The notes under the pieces are model-generated. The model was given only the letters and a program-made list of their open reading frames with translations. It did no database searches and was not told the origin of the DNA. Below, in pieces: positions 32,385 to 44,473 of a stretch of DNA of 64,000 nt. Source of the stretch: Notolepis coatsorum (lineage: Eukaryota; Chordata; Actinopteri; Aulopiformes; Paralepididae); the NCBI GenBank assembly GCA_963971535.1, contig OZ020592.1, forward strand, positions 125,705,937 to 125,769,936. The letters run 5' to 3'. A program made the translations under genes and the position numbers. Within the stretch, counting starts at the first letter, position 1; every line of letters begins with the position of its first letter.

Positions 32385-32574
32385 ATGGTCTCTTTGTGAC
32401 AGACTACTTCACCCGTACGCCCCGCCAGCTGAACGCCTTCAACTCCTTCGCCAGCGTGGAGCTGTTCCACTTCAACGTGCCTGGAGACTCCATGATGGCC
32501 GTCTGGAACCTCATCACCTTCAAGGAGCAAGGGGGCACGTTCGGAGACAGCTGCCCGGACCGCAACGTGACTGT
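32385..32574 (+). CDS. tmem8b: tmem8b coding exon 2
   Basis: Acceptor TTCCTTCCTAG, then two bases that complete the Asp codon from exon 1, then GLFVTDYFTRTPRQLNAFNS, FASVELFHFNVPGDSMMAVW, NLITFKEQGGTFGDSCPDRN and VTV. LFHFNVP, MAVWNL and FKEQGGTFGD are strongly conserved in the TMEM8B/PGAP6 ectodomain, which folds as extracellular beta-domains before the EGF-like module and the seven membrane spans. NVT near the end is a potential N-glycosylation site. The exon ends after two bases of a Val codon at GT/GTGCGT. Of the adjacent GT pairs, this donor is the only one that joins in frame to exon 3. TMEM8B has been described as a cell-surface adhesion-related protein, and the related PGAP6 as a GPI-specific phospholipase A2. 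Confidence 0.93.
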
Positions 32575-32609
32575 GTGCGTTTGTTTTTACTGTTTGTGTG
32601 TGTGTGCTA

Positions 32610-32953
32610 TAGGGCTGAGCCCAACGTTCGAACGTTCGGACCTTCGTTCGTTATGTTGGCATTCGAATTCTAAATCAATATTCGAATTTTTTATAAAACA
32701 AAAAAAATAAATATATATATATTTTAGTTTATATATATTTCTTTTGATGTGTCTATTCATTCTGTTTAAACCAATGGGGTTTTTCTTCACAGTTGCAGAT
32801 AAAGATGAGTTAATTTAATCAGATAAGGATAAATTAAGGATATTTATAAAAAAAAAAAATTTGAATTATTATTAAAAACGAAGGTTCGAACTTTCGTTCG
32901 AAAAACCCCTGACAAAGTTCGAAGCCCAAAAACAGGCTTCGGACTCAGCCCTA
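32610..32953. mobile_element. hAT MITE in tmem8b intron 2
   Basis: Ends TAGGGCTGAGCCCAACG and (minus strand) TAGGGCTGAGTCCGAAG; TTCGAACG-rich subterminal regions. An 8-bp duplication GTGTGCTA lies at 32602-32609 and 32954-32961. 344 bp, related to the element at 3389-4278. It starts only 36 bp after the exon 2 donor. Confidence 0.9.
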
Positions 32954-32999
32954 GTGTGCTATCATGAGTGAGTGAGCACGGATGATCTTTATCTATTAA

Positions 33000-34274
<1,275 letters not shown>

Positions 34275-34310
34275 TTAAGTAACTGAGCAGCTCTCACTTT
34301 AAAATAAGCC

Positions 34311-34635
34311 AAAGGGTGAGGACACTTTCTGCAGTATTTGAGGACACTCTGCAGTATTTGAGGACACTACAGTATTTGAGGACACTGCTGTATTTGAGGA
34401 CACTGCTGTACTTGAGGACACTCTCTGCAGTATTTGAGGACACTCTGCAGTATATGAGGACACTACAGTATTTGAGGACACTGCTGTATTTGAGGACACT
34501 GCTGTACTTGAGGACACTCTGCAGTATTTGAGGACACTCTGCAGTATTTGAGGACACTACAGTATTTGAGGACACTGCTGTACTTGAGGACACTCTCTGC
34601 AGTATTTAAGGACAATCTTCAGTATTTGCGGCGTG
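34311..34635 (+). repeat. 18-21-bp minisatellite in intron 2
   Basis: Units of GTATTTGAGGACACTGCT and GCAGTATTTGAGGACACTCT, about 17 copies, with a higher-order block of about 110 bp repeated two to three times. Confidence 0.93.
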
Positions 34636-34742
34636 GACATTACAATTTGTGCATTTGTTTTATTTTGAGGGACAACTACGGCATCTGCAGTGAGACAAGT
34701 ATTTATATATATGACCTCTGACCCCTTTCCCCCTTCTTGTAG

Positions 34743-34950
34743 TTATTTCAGGTCTGGGGCGCCTCCTGTGATCAACCCCCTGGATACACACTTCCCCCAG
34801 GATACGGTCGTCCCGGGCTCCTTCGCTGTGACTCTGACCTGGACTCTCCCAAACCGGACAACGGGTGTCTTCAACGTCACCAGCCCTCTGCCTGGAGACT
34901 GGTTCCTCGCTGCACATCTACCCAAGGATGACGGCAAGATCTCCATCAAG
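34743..34950 (+). CDS. tmem8b: tmem8b coding exon 3
   Basis: Acceptor TTCTTGTAG. The first base completes Val, giving YFRSGAPPVINPLDTHFPQD, TVVPGSFAVTLTWTLPNRTT, GVFNVTSPLPGDWFLAAHLP and KDDGKISIK. FRSGAPPVINPL and SPLPGDWFLAAHLP are hallmark blocks of the TMEM8 family, and TLTWTLPNRT favours TMEM8B over TMEM8A/PGAP6. NRT and NVT are potential N-glycosylation sites. The exon ends at a codon boundary (AAG/GTGAAG). The preceding intron is 2.2 kb, the following one 10 kb. The frame is open throughout with no lesion. Confidence 0.95.
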
Positions 34951-35002
34951 GTGAAGTCAACGTGATCACAGGACCCACAATGTGCCACATTATGTTCTGA
35001 AG

Positions 35003-36284
35003 TAGGGATGTTCGATATTGTTTTTTTTTACCGATATCCGATATACCGATATTGTCCAACTCTTAATTTCCGATATCAATATCAACCGATACCGATATAT
35101 GCTGGGTTTCCCCCCCAAAAAAACTTAACAATTTCAATCTTCTTATACCATCCTCTGCCAGCTCTATTTGTCTATGGAGATGTTCACCTTCTTTGCAGGG
35201 CTATAACTTTTTAAATTGTATTGCTAAATTGACATTACTATGGCCCATTCAACATCAATTATCTATCGTTCAGGATGTAGGAACGTTTTACTTTTTCATT
35301 CACACATTCATACGAAAATACCGTCTAGAGTATAAATATGTTTTTATCGTTTTCTGCTGTATTTCATAGAACGTGAGTTATAGGCCTAAATGCATATATT
35401 AGATAATCAAATGCCGTTTGACACCGATCAACGTTATATTAAAAATTTCAATTGTACAAGGTCCTAAACGTCATGACTCATCATCTGCTGGTGACCGGAG
35501 GGGGGGGGGGGGGTCGTTTATAATGCAATGACCGACGTTAAATGATTCATGTAGTATGGGTGATATATAGATCAGAACAGTTTGTATGGATAATAATAAT
35601 CAAAAACGCTATAACTCACGGCAGCTTCCTCGTAGCGATGGGGGATGATACTGGAGCAAAAAGATCGCTATTATGGGATGTTGATCTATGCGATCCATTT
35701 CCAGGTTGTATAATACTATATACGTCCAAATAATGTTGTTTATTGAGTTATGGCAACGGATCGATATCCAGTGTGTCAAGATGGAGTCCTGCGAGCGATA
35801 GCGAGTGGCCGGACGGAATAGAGGGGACACACCAAGCACTTCCGGCCACTTCCGGTTTTGGCAACTCGCCGATTGGCCACCAGGTGGCGGTATTGAAGCG
35901 TTGGAGAGTTGAACAGAGATCTACAGCACCAGTCAGGACTCCGTGGGTGAAATGTGAATACCATGACGAAAATTTGAAATATTGATCCCAATGACGCCTT
36001 AATCAGTCATTGGCAGATTACGCATGGCGGAGAATGACGTGTTAATCAGTCATTGGCGGGAGATGGGTTAACATTACATATCTCTAGTCGTGAAATTAAC
36101 ACAACATCATGCATACTTTTGACAATAAATAAAATAATAATTTGTTCTTACTTGCTTGCCTTGGTAAATAAAGGTTACATAAATGTAAAAAGAAAATACT
36201 TTTATTTTTTTTGAAAACCGATACAGATAATTTCCGGTGTTACATTTTAATGCCAATATCGGCCAATAATATCGGACATCCCTA
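35003..36284. mobile_element. hAT element containing a TTAA-type element
   Basis: Ends TAGGGATGTTCGATATTG and (minus strand) TAGGGATGTCCGATATTATT with CCGATATC-rich subterminal repeats. An 8-bp duplication TTCTGAAG lies at 34995-35002 and 36285-36292. The interior from about 35205 to 36070 matches the TTAA-flanked family of 1-835 (GGCCCATTCAACATCAATTA, ACGTGTTAATCAGTCATTGG, then GGGTTAAC) and is presumably a nested insertion. Confidence 0.88.
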
Positions 36285-36292
36285 TTCTGAAG

Positions 36293-36362
36293 TATTAGTA
36301 CTATAGTCTGAAGTATTAGTACTCTAGTCTGAAGTATTAGTACTCTAGGCTTGCATAGCCGG
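36293..36362 (+). repeat. Short CTGAAGTATTAGTACT repeat
   Basis: Three to four units of TCTGAAGTATTAGTACT; the first overlaps the right target duplication of the hAT element. Confidence 0.8.
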
Positions 36363-37312
36363 ACCTCTCTCCACACTATGTTAGCACTGTGCCAGACCTC
36401 TCCACACTATGTTAGCACTGTGCCAGACCTCTCCACACTATGTTAGCACTGTGCCAGACCTCTCTCCACACTATGTTAGCATGTGCCAGACCTCTCTCCA
36501 CACTATGTTAGCACTGTGCCAGACCTCTCCACACTATGTTAGCACTGTGCCAGACCTCTCTCCACACTATGTTAGCATGTGCCAGACCTCTCTCCACACT
36601 ATGTTAGCACTGTGCCAGACCTCTCTCCACACTATGTTAGCACTGTGCCAGACCTCTCTCCACACTATGTTAGCACTGTGCCAGACCTCTCTCCACACTA
36701 TGTTAGCACTGTGCCAGACCTCTCTCTACACACTATGTTAGCACTGTGCCAGACCTCTCTCCACACTATGTTAGCACTGTGCCAGACCTCTCTCTACACA
36801 CTATGTTAGCACTGTGCCAGACCTCTCTCCACACTATGTTAGCACTGTGCCAGACCTCTCTCTCCACACTATGTTAGCACTGTGCCAGACCTCTCTCCAC
36901 ACTATGTTAGCACTGTGCCAGACCTCTCTCCACACTATGTTAGCACTGTGCCAGACCTCTCTCCACACTATGTTAGCACTGTGCCAGACCTCTCTCCACA
37001 CTATGTTAGCACTGTGCCAGACCTCTCTCCACACTATGTTAGCACTGTGCCAGACCTCTCTCCACACTATGTTAGCACTGTGCCAGACCTCTCTCCACAC
37101 TATGTTAGCACTGTGCCAGACCTCTCTCCACACTATGTTAGCACTGTGCCAGACCTCTCTCCACACTATGTTAGCACTGTGCCAGACCTCTCTCCACACT
37201 ATGTTAGCACTGTGCCAGACCTCTCTCCACACTATGTTAGCACTGTGCCAGACCTCTCTCCACACTATGTTAGCACTGTGCCAGACCTCTCTCCACTCTA
37301 TGTTAGCATTGT
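36363..37312 (+). repeat. 33-bp minisatellite, about 28 units
   Basis: The unit is CCTCTCTCCACACTATGTTA plus GCACTGTGCCAGA (33 bp, 11 codons), so frames stay open for long distances on both strands. Shorter units (about 30 bp) cluster at the left end; the right half is nearly homogeneous, suggesting recent expansion. Confidence 0.97.
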
Positions 37313-37376
37313 GTCGGCACTGGAGAGAGGTCTGGTTGAACCTGTTATCATTCAGCTATAGGGGGAAAACCCTCTG

Positions 37377-37492
37377 TTTCAATGTGATCTAATTCTATTC
37401 ATCAATGTGATCTAATTCTATTCATCAATGTGATCTAATTCTATTCATCAATGTGATCTAATTCTATTCATCAATGTGATCTAATTCTATTT
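37377..37492 (+). repeat. 23-bp repeat, 5 units
   Basis: The unit is CAATGTGATCTAATTCTATT plus CAT, almost without variation. Confidence 0.95.
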
Positions 37493-37585
37493 CTAATGTC
37501 ATGATTGCTTATCAAGCAATATTTTCTATTTAACTACTGTATACCCACTAACTACCGACAATCAACCTTTAATTTATGGGCTGCA

Positions 37586-37982
37586 AATGAGAACGTTAAC
37601 AGCTAGGTTCCATGTTTGGAAGGTGAGGAACCTGACGGTTAACAGCTAGGTTCTATGTTTGAAAGGTGAGGAACCTGATGGTTAACAGCTAGGTTCTATG
37701 TTTGAAAGGTGAGGAACCTGAAGGTTAACAGCTAGGTTCTATGTTTGGAAGGTGATGAACCTGAAGGTTAACAGCTAGGTTCTATGTTTGAAAGGTGATG
37801 AACAACAGCTAGGTTCTATGTTTGAAAGGTGAGGAACCTGAAGGTTAACAGATAGGTTCTATGTTTGAAAGGTGAGGAACCTGATGGTTAACAGCTCGGT
37901 TCCATGTTTGAAATGTGAGGAACCTGAACGTTAACAGCTAGGTTCTATGTTTGAAAGGTGAGGAACCTGAAGGTTAACGATA
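37586..37982 (+). repeat. 43-bp minisatellite C, left part
   Basis: The unit is GTTAACAGCTAGGTTCTATG plus TTTGAAAGGTGAGGAACCTG AAG. A shortened unit skips the end (GATGAACAACAGC). The array continues at 44474 after a 6.5-kb insertion block. Confidence 0.95.
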
Positions 37983-38264
37983 GGTTATAACTATAACCAA
38001 GTTCTGTGAGTAATGGTGATGCTCGGCGTCACTACTGCACTATACCTCGCTCGTGCACGCGCACTGAATAAAAAATTCCACAATGTACCTTTACATCCCA
38101 ACATTCGTCTGGCCACACCCCTATCAGCTTACCTACATAAGCAGGGGTGGGGCCACATACTCGCCTCCTTCCCAAGCTTTCACCACAAGGTGAGATCAAG
38201 GGCCGCAGCGGCGTCTGACGCCGAGCATCACCATTACTCACAGAACTTGGTTATAGTTATAACC
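37983..38264. mobile_element. Palindromic-ended short element (GGTTATAACTATAACC)
   Basis: The first 48 bp and last 48 bp are perfect inverted repeats starting GGTTATAACTATAACC and AAGTTCTGTGAGTAATGG. The interior (TATACCTCGCTCGTGCACGC ... ATACTCGCCTCCTTC) is nearly identical, inverted, to 44282-44460 at the end of the larger element. It looks like a deletion derivative of that element's family. The superfamily is not recognised. Confidence 0.8.
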
Positions 38265-39408
38265 AGGGACCGAAACTAAAGCCCGCCGCCCGCCAGGGGC
38301 GCTCAGTTTTTACCTTTGGCGCTTGACACTTAGAGGGCTGCCCGTCGTGTGGCGCATAATCAATCAAGTTCATAACGATACTCTTATTTTGAAAATATGT
38401 GCAGGTCTCATTTCCGCCCCAAGCGCATCTCCAGTCATAATATCGATGGCTCCGGCAGTTAGCAACATTAGGTTCGTATGATACTCTTATTTTGAAAGAA
38501 ACCGTGGCAACGAGTCATATCCGCCCAGCCCTGCAGCGGGATACTATTGGCTAAGGGCTTCTGCTCGCAGTGCTCGTGTCAACACAGAGGCAGTCTGCTC
38601 TAGTCTAGAAGAGCGGACCTCCATGAGCTACCGTTACTGTTTAAACAATGACCCAGTCAACTATTCACTTTTAGTTTAATACATGACGAGGCATTGTCTA
38701 ACGGTATCTAGCTGGCTAGCTACTGATAGCTGCTGATATCAACAAATGCTCCAGCAATAGTCGACTCGAGTGCATAATACCTCCGTTCCCTCGTTAGCTA
38801 GCTCACGTTAGCTAGCTCACGTTAGCTAGCTCACGTTAGCTAGCTCACGTTAGCTAGCTCACGTTAGATCTATCTGTCCCAGTAAACTAAATTGTCTTAA
38901 CGTTATCTACCGGGCTAGCAGTAGCTACAGATAGCTCCTGATATCAATGTCTTATAACATTGATTGAATGCGTATTCTAGCTGAGGGCATGTTGAATGTG
39001 ATTTGACAAAAGAACCGTAACGTTATACCAATAGGGTCCAGCTGCATTGCCGGAGAATCCTTGCATGCTGAATGTAGGGTCTAGCTGAATATAGGGTCTA
39101 GCTGCAGGGCCGGAGAATCCTTGCTGGAGCTGGAGGCTACTCAAGTATACACACAGACAGTGGAGCTGTTTGCAGATAGCGAGCATTTTGAATTATTGCG
39201 TGGTGGCGATGTCTCGCAGATAATACAACAAGTATGATTATATAATATATATTTTATTTAAAAAAAATTTTTTATATAAAATATATATATATATATATAT
39301 ATTTTTTAATCAAAAAAAATTTGGCAGGTAAGAAATATGCTTGGCGGGTAGATTCTTCCCATCTACCCGCCACTGGCCGGTGAGTCAAAAAGTTAATTTC
39401 GCTCCCTG
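38264..39408. mobile_element. hAT-like element next to the palindromic element
   Basis: Ends CAGGGACCGAAACTAAAG and (minus strand) CAGGGAGCGAAATTAAC. Flanks GTTATAAC and GTTATGTA agree at only the first five of eight positions, so the target duplication is imperfect. It includes a 14-bp repeat GCTAGCTCACGTTA, about 5 copies (38798-38866), and an AT microsatellite near 39275. Confidence 0.6.
38798..38866 (+). repeat. 14-bp repeat TAGCTAGCTCACGT
   Basis: About five perfect units. Confidence 0.95.
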
Positions 39409-39832
39409 GTTATGTAATGGATCTCGCTCGGCGTCACTACTGCACAAGGGAGGCCGAGCGAGAGCCATCGGCCGACAAATGTACCCCGCTGAGGCCCCCC
39501 ACAACCATCAGATCAGGGAGGACCGAGCCCCCCCGACCCCCCCTAATGGAGGGCACCCCCCCTATTGGAGGATCACAGGAGGGCGACGGATCCGACCGTG
39601 CGAAGAGGCACTCAAGCAACTCAACGCACAGGGTGAGCAGACCGTGGCCTGACCCCACGACTACACACACGCACAACCCACATGCCACCCGGGAACGAAC
39701 GGAAGGAACAACCTCGTTACTGCCCCCAGAATCACGGGGTCAAGAGCAAACCCAACCCCGTGGCAAGGCCGTAGCAGCAGAGCGCGAAGGAAGACCCAGA
39801 CCCACTGAAGGGACTGGATCCCCTGGAAAACG

Positions 39833-40396
39833 GGGGCCCGGAGAGGTCAATGACGCCAGGCATCAAGACCCCACCAGGCGGTCACTTAGTGACACCGCCC
39901 CCCACATCGCCAGCGTATTCGGATAAGGCCCCTCCAAGAGCGGGCCCTTTCCCCCCAATAGCACACCGCCTGGCACACTGACCCTGCAGAACAGGCAGTC
40001 AGCATGGCCGTAAGCACACAAAAAAGGTTAACCAACGGAAGCAGGCAGCGCACCGGGGAAACCAGGCAACAGGCTGTAACCTGAGCCTGGAGCACTGCGG
40101 ACGAGACAGGCGCCGGGGCCCGGAGAGGTCAATGACGCCAGGCATCAAGACCCCACCAGGCGGTCACTTAGTGACACTGCCCCCCACATCGCCAGCGTAT
40201 TCGGATAAGGCCCCTCCAAGAGCGGGCCCTTTCCCCCCAATAGCACACCGCCTGGCACACTGACCCTGCAGAACAGGCAGTCAGCATGGCCGTAAGCACA
40301 CAAAAAAGGTTAACCAATGGAAGCAGGCAGCGCACCGGGGAAACCAGGCAACAGGCTGTAACCTGAGCCTGGAGCACTGCGGACGAGACAGGCGCC
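39833..40396. repeat. 282-bp tandem duplication, two copies
   Basis: 39833-40114 and 40115-40396 both run from GGGGCCCGGAGAGGTCAATG to GACGAGACAGGCGCC and differ at only a few bases (CACCGCC/CACTGCC, CCAACGG/CCAATGG). Each copy contains GCATGGCCGTAAGCACAC, the complement of the first bases of 5S rRNA. Confidence 0.93.
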
Positions 40397-40875
40397 AAAG
40401 GAGTCAGCTGAGAACAGCCCCCCCGGCGGAAGGGGCGTATGCTGGCGTTGTTGCATGACCAAGCCTCCATTAAAAAAAACTCACCCAGAGGGGTTGAGGC
40501 AGAGAAGGCTGACATGATTGGCAGACGTCATGAACGTGCAGGGGTACACTCAACCAGGTAACCCGGGAGTTGACACTGCTCCAACACACCAGGGAATCAA
40601 CCACCCTGTCGTTACCCTATGCGGTGGTTGTTCCTATAACCCCTCAAGAAAAAACTCCAAAACACACCTGCGGCCATAACTGGCTATACCGCAGTACAAG
40701 TGTTTCAGTTTTCAAAAAAGGGTTATTCCAGGTCTACGGGTCGATGAAACATTACTTCGGACCGGGCCCGGCGGCACGGGAAGCACAGGGTTACCAGAGG
40801 AGGTCCAAGACCACCCCAACAGCCCCCTCTTCGCCACGCGTGACAGAGGAGCAAAAAGAATGGAGAACCAGCCCT

Positions 40876-40995
40876 AAGCACACCGCACTTGGTATTCCCA
40901 GGCGGTCTCCCAACCAAGTACTAACCAGGACCGAACCTGCGTAGCGGCCGAGATCGGACGAGATCGGGCGTGTACCGGTTGGCATGGCCGTAAGC
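40876..40995 (-). pseudogene. Full-length 5S rRNA-like sequence
   Basis: The minus strand, 120 nt, starts GCTTACGGCCATGCC and contains CACGCCCGATCTCGTCCGAT CTCGG, CTGGTTAGTACTTGG and GGGAGACCGCCTGGGAATAC CA, matching vertebrate 5S rRNA from end to end. Internal promoter box C is well kept; the box A region (CCGCTACGCAGGTTC) and the 3' end (GTGCGGTGTGCTTAG) carry substitutions. There is no T-run terminator directly after it. It could be a 5S pseudogene carried in an element or the head of a 5S-derived SINE (SINE3-like). Confidence 0.85.
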
Positions 40996-41936
40996 CATTA
41001 CGATAGTGCAGAGTACAATATGTACCCAACAAGGGTCTCCATAGCGCCTAACCCTGTGACACCCGGACCGACCTGGCATTTTTCCCCCCGAAAAAAGCAC
41101 AAGTCCCTCAGGGTACCAGAACAGCAGATCTGCATCCCCGGCGGACAACGGGTTAACTGACCTGGACCAGCGTGACCAGACCAGTCCCGTGTCCTAACCA
41201 CGCCGACATGCCCACTCCAGGAGAGGGGGTAGGTATGCGTGTCGATCTAAAACATGAAAAGAGGGCGCCACCCAGACGGTCCACATTTAGACCGTGCTCA
41301 GTGGCCCACCCCAAAGGCGTGAGACCCCTCTACCTATGTTCAGATCTATTCCGTTAACATCCCCCAGATATGAACGAGAATTCATCGAGACAACCTAGTA
41401 AACTGGCGCTCGGAAGAGACAAAACTCCATCCCAGTTGCCCTATAAAAACGCTGTTTTAACAAGCAACCAAGGCGCACGTAGCCCCTGTGTGATTCTGTC
41501 ACAGAAACACACCTGAGCCAGCACTATGTATGCGTCGAGACCCAAACACATCAATGGATAGTCTAGCAAGACACCAAACATTGTTCCTCCAAGTTGCCTG
41601 GGAGAACGACACGGAGCCGTCGTGCTTCATGTACCTTCCTCTTTTTATTCAAAAAAGAAAGAACACAGACCGACATGAATCCCTCGTGACGCCGCTGAGG
41701 GTAAAAATAGTTTACATTTTTATATCCCACCACCCTCCCATAGGGAGGAGACGGAAATCCCCAGAGAGACTTCCCACGTGAGCTGTATAGATTGAAAAGA
41801 ATATATTGCAACATTGAGCCATGTAAAATTCTGGTTTAGGGCTCTCCGAGGAGGAGGCACTGAACCAATACACACTCAATAATCGAATTGAATCGAATAC
41901 ACACACAATAGAGCAGGACTCCTTTTTGAAGTTCTA

Positions 41937-42066
41937 CTCACCTTGACAATCTGAGGAGGAGGCTCTGCACTCTGAGGAGGCTCCCTCACATGGAAGGAGA
42001 GTCCTAACTCACAGAAGGCCCGAGTAGGAGCTTTGTGAGGAGGAGCCCTGACCACTCCCTGAAACA
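41937..42066 (-). other. Exon-like open segment in the unclassified element
   Basis: The minus strand has CTGTTTCAG followed by GGAGTGGTCAGGGCTCC and ends ATTGTCAAG/GTGAGT, so both borders fit splice sites. The open reading (VRAPPHKAPTRAFCELGLSF and HVREPPQSAEPPPQIVK) is proline-rich and unrecognised. A chance open segment is possible. Confidence 0.3.
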
Positions 42067-44473
42067 GATCCATCATATGGACCTGAACAGCTCACGGAAG
42101 TCTTACCAACAGAGACGCGCCCAGTGAGGTTGGAACCCCTGCCCATCAAAAGGGGAGGAAAGGATTACCAGTTCACCCCTTTACGACCCCACACCCATGA
42201 TACGATGTAATGACAAAAAAGAGCATGACACAGTCACAGTCAGCTACATGAAGTGTCTAACAGCTTCACACAGCTCATGTGCTAACCTGCTATCTGATTT
42301 TTACTAAGGAAAAACACAGAATAGAGAGGGCCCCCTTAAGAGCCCCGGTACCAGACTTACACATGTGCTTCTGTGGCCAACCTAACCCAGTTGTAGATCA
42401 CACGACACACACAACCCTTTATCACCACAAAAAATGGCAATACACTCTACAGAGGAATGCCGTTTTTCATAATGAGAGAATACACAATTCTCGATTAGTA
42501 TCGGCCACAGGCCTTGCTAAGCACACACGAAAAGTGACCAAACAATCTTTTCTTTAGGAAAATATAGTTTCTCAAGCGGTTTTAGCACAACCCCAGCAAC
42601 CAAGCTAAGGGTTACATCGTATCCCACCACACAGTGACACAATATATTGTAACAACATGTCTGAGAGGAGGGTGTGGAAGTCCCCAGGGAACCGGGGGGA
42701 ACACTCCTCTTACCTTACCCTTAATACGGCCAGTTGAACAGGTAAACCTGTTAATATGTGAACACACTGTTCATTGTCATTACAGGCTGAGAAAAGAATT
42801 CATTCTTCACTCATATGTCACTGAGCATAGCTTTATAGGTTAAATTAACCCCCTTAGTTGTGAGTACACGGTACATGAACACACATGATGTTTCTCAACA
42901 CAACAAACCAGATCATTTTTACATCTGTAACAAACAACCCGATTTGCATGGAGAAGCTAATACCAGTGACAAGACAATTCACACACAACTCGCGTCGTAT
43001 CCTAATGTATTGCAGCAACACTCGTTTTGGAAAACATCGTTATTACAAAACATTAGAAGGGAAGGAAGAAGACGCGTTTTAAGGTCTGGTCAGGACCTTC
43101 CTCACCGTGAGCGCAGACCACGCAAACTGCAGTCTCTAACAGGGCACCGATAGTAAACACAGCATCCTGTGTTGACGACACGGGCAGCGCTGCTCCACCC
43201 CGCCGCTACGGTTCTCCTTGTTGACGCAGTCCTCGCCGGCCGGGCTCCGGGTAGGTTCGACTAACATCCTCTGTCAAAGATGACGTCGTAGTCAGAGTGT
43301 TTCAAGGCATGTTATAGTCATAGCAATGTTCAACAGTGTAGCATCAAGCTAACAGCCGCTCTCGACCGATAGCAGCAAGCTAACGTTTCCTAGCCTAGTG
43401 ACACAACGGGCTAGCGCCGCAGCTAACAGCTGACTGGCTAACAGGTAGGCCACAACTAGCACGCAAGCTAAGCAGCTATCACCTGAACTTGTAAACAACG
43501 ATATAACAAGCCACACTTCAGACAGGCCGCCGTTCTGAAACCCTCCTCACCTTTTAAGAGAGAAGAGAAAAAGAGATGTCAACACAGTTTACAACGGTGA
43601 TTTGACCAGACATCCGGCGGAGCCAGCACAAGTCCCATCTGGGCTGTAGCCGACTTGAACATGGATCTTCCGATAACGAACATCCATGCCCACATTTCCT
43701 CGTTAGGGTATACTCTCATTTGTATATGAAAGATGGGGCCTACACGGTGACAGAGAAGCATCCACTCGTCCAGAGAATCCTGGGATCACCAGTTACTGGT
43801 CGTGGCCCACTAGTTGACTATAATGGGCTTCAAACCAAGATCCTCCGCCGTCGCCTAAAAGGCTGAACAGAAGGACCCTAATCTGGGGCCGGTTTTCGTA
43901 AACATTGTCAGCTAGCCCCCATAGCACTAACAGACAAGTGGTGCTCGCAAGCAAACATTACTCACCCAACCTGGAACCCACCGCTTCTCACAACAGTCGG
44001 TGCGTCCTACAGTCCAGCTGTGTTGCTGGAGGGTCTTACCCCTTCCAGCCGCAGCAAGCAGGATTGTAGTTGGGAAGCATGTCAGCGGCGTGAACTCCTA
44101 ATACGAAAAAACCGGTGGAGGTGTAGAATGATCATCATCTTCCAGACACTCCAGTAACGAAGACAATATCGCCGTATTTTCTCGAAAATAGTGAGAGAGA
44201 AAATAAAGATATGATGTCAACGTATCCCTTGTTTTCCAACTTTCTTCTACTAACAACCTCGTCAAGTGGGGATCTACCGAAGGCACTTCCTTGTGGTGAA
44301 AGCGAAGAAGGAGGCGAGTATGTGGCCCCACCCCTGCTTATGTAGGTATGCTGATAGGGGTGTGGCCAGACGAATGTTGGGATGTAAAGGTACATTGTGG
44401 AATTTTTTATTCAGTGCGCGTGCACGAGCGAGGTATAGTGCAGTAGTGACGCCGAGCGAGATCCATTACGAAA

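Larger units (their letters stand above)
39413..44468. mobile_element. Unclassified 5-kb element with 32-bp inverted ends
   Basis: It begins GTAATGGATCTCGCTCGGCG TCACTACTGCAC and ends with the exact reverse complement. The last 185 bp match, inverted, the short element at 37983-38264. It is flanked on the far side by minisatellite C. The interior is single-copy in this window apart from a 282-bp tandem duplication (39833-40396) and a 5S rRNA-like sequence (40876-40995). The left third is G+C-rich; the right third (43150-43500) has CpG-rich, promoter-like sequence. No transposase, integrase or polymerase motif was recognised in any frame. Two minus-strand stretches resemble exons (about 41937-42066 with AG and GTGAGT borders; 43600-43761). 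Superfamily unknown. Confidence 0.55.

Noticed and set aside
39341-39926. Protein-coding gene in overlapping plus-strand frames
   Set aside because: G+C-rich frames without conserved motifs or splice support; they cross the hAT border at 39408.
40876-40995. Active 5S rRNA gene
   Set aside because: Substitutions in the box A region and 3' end, and no immediate T-run terminator; kept as 5S-like pseudogene.
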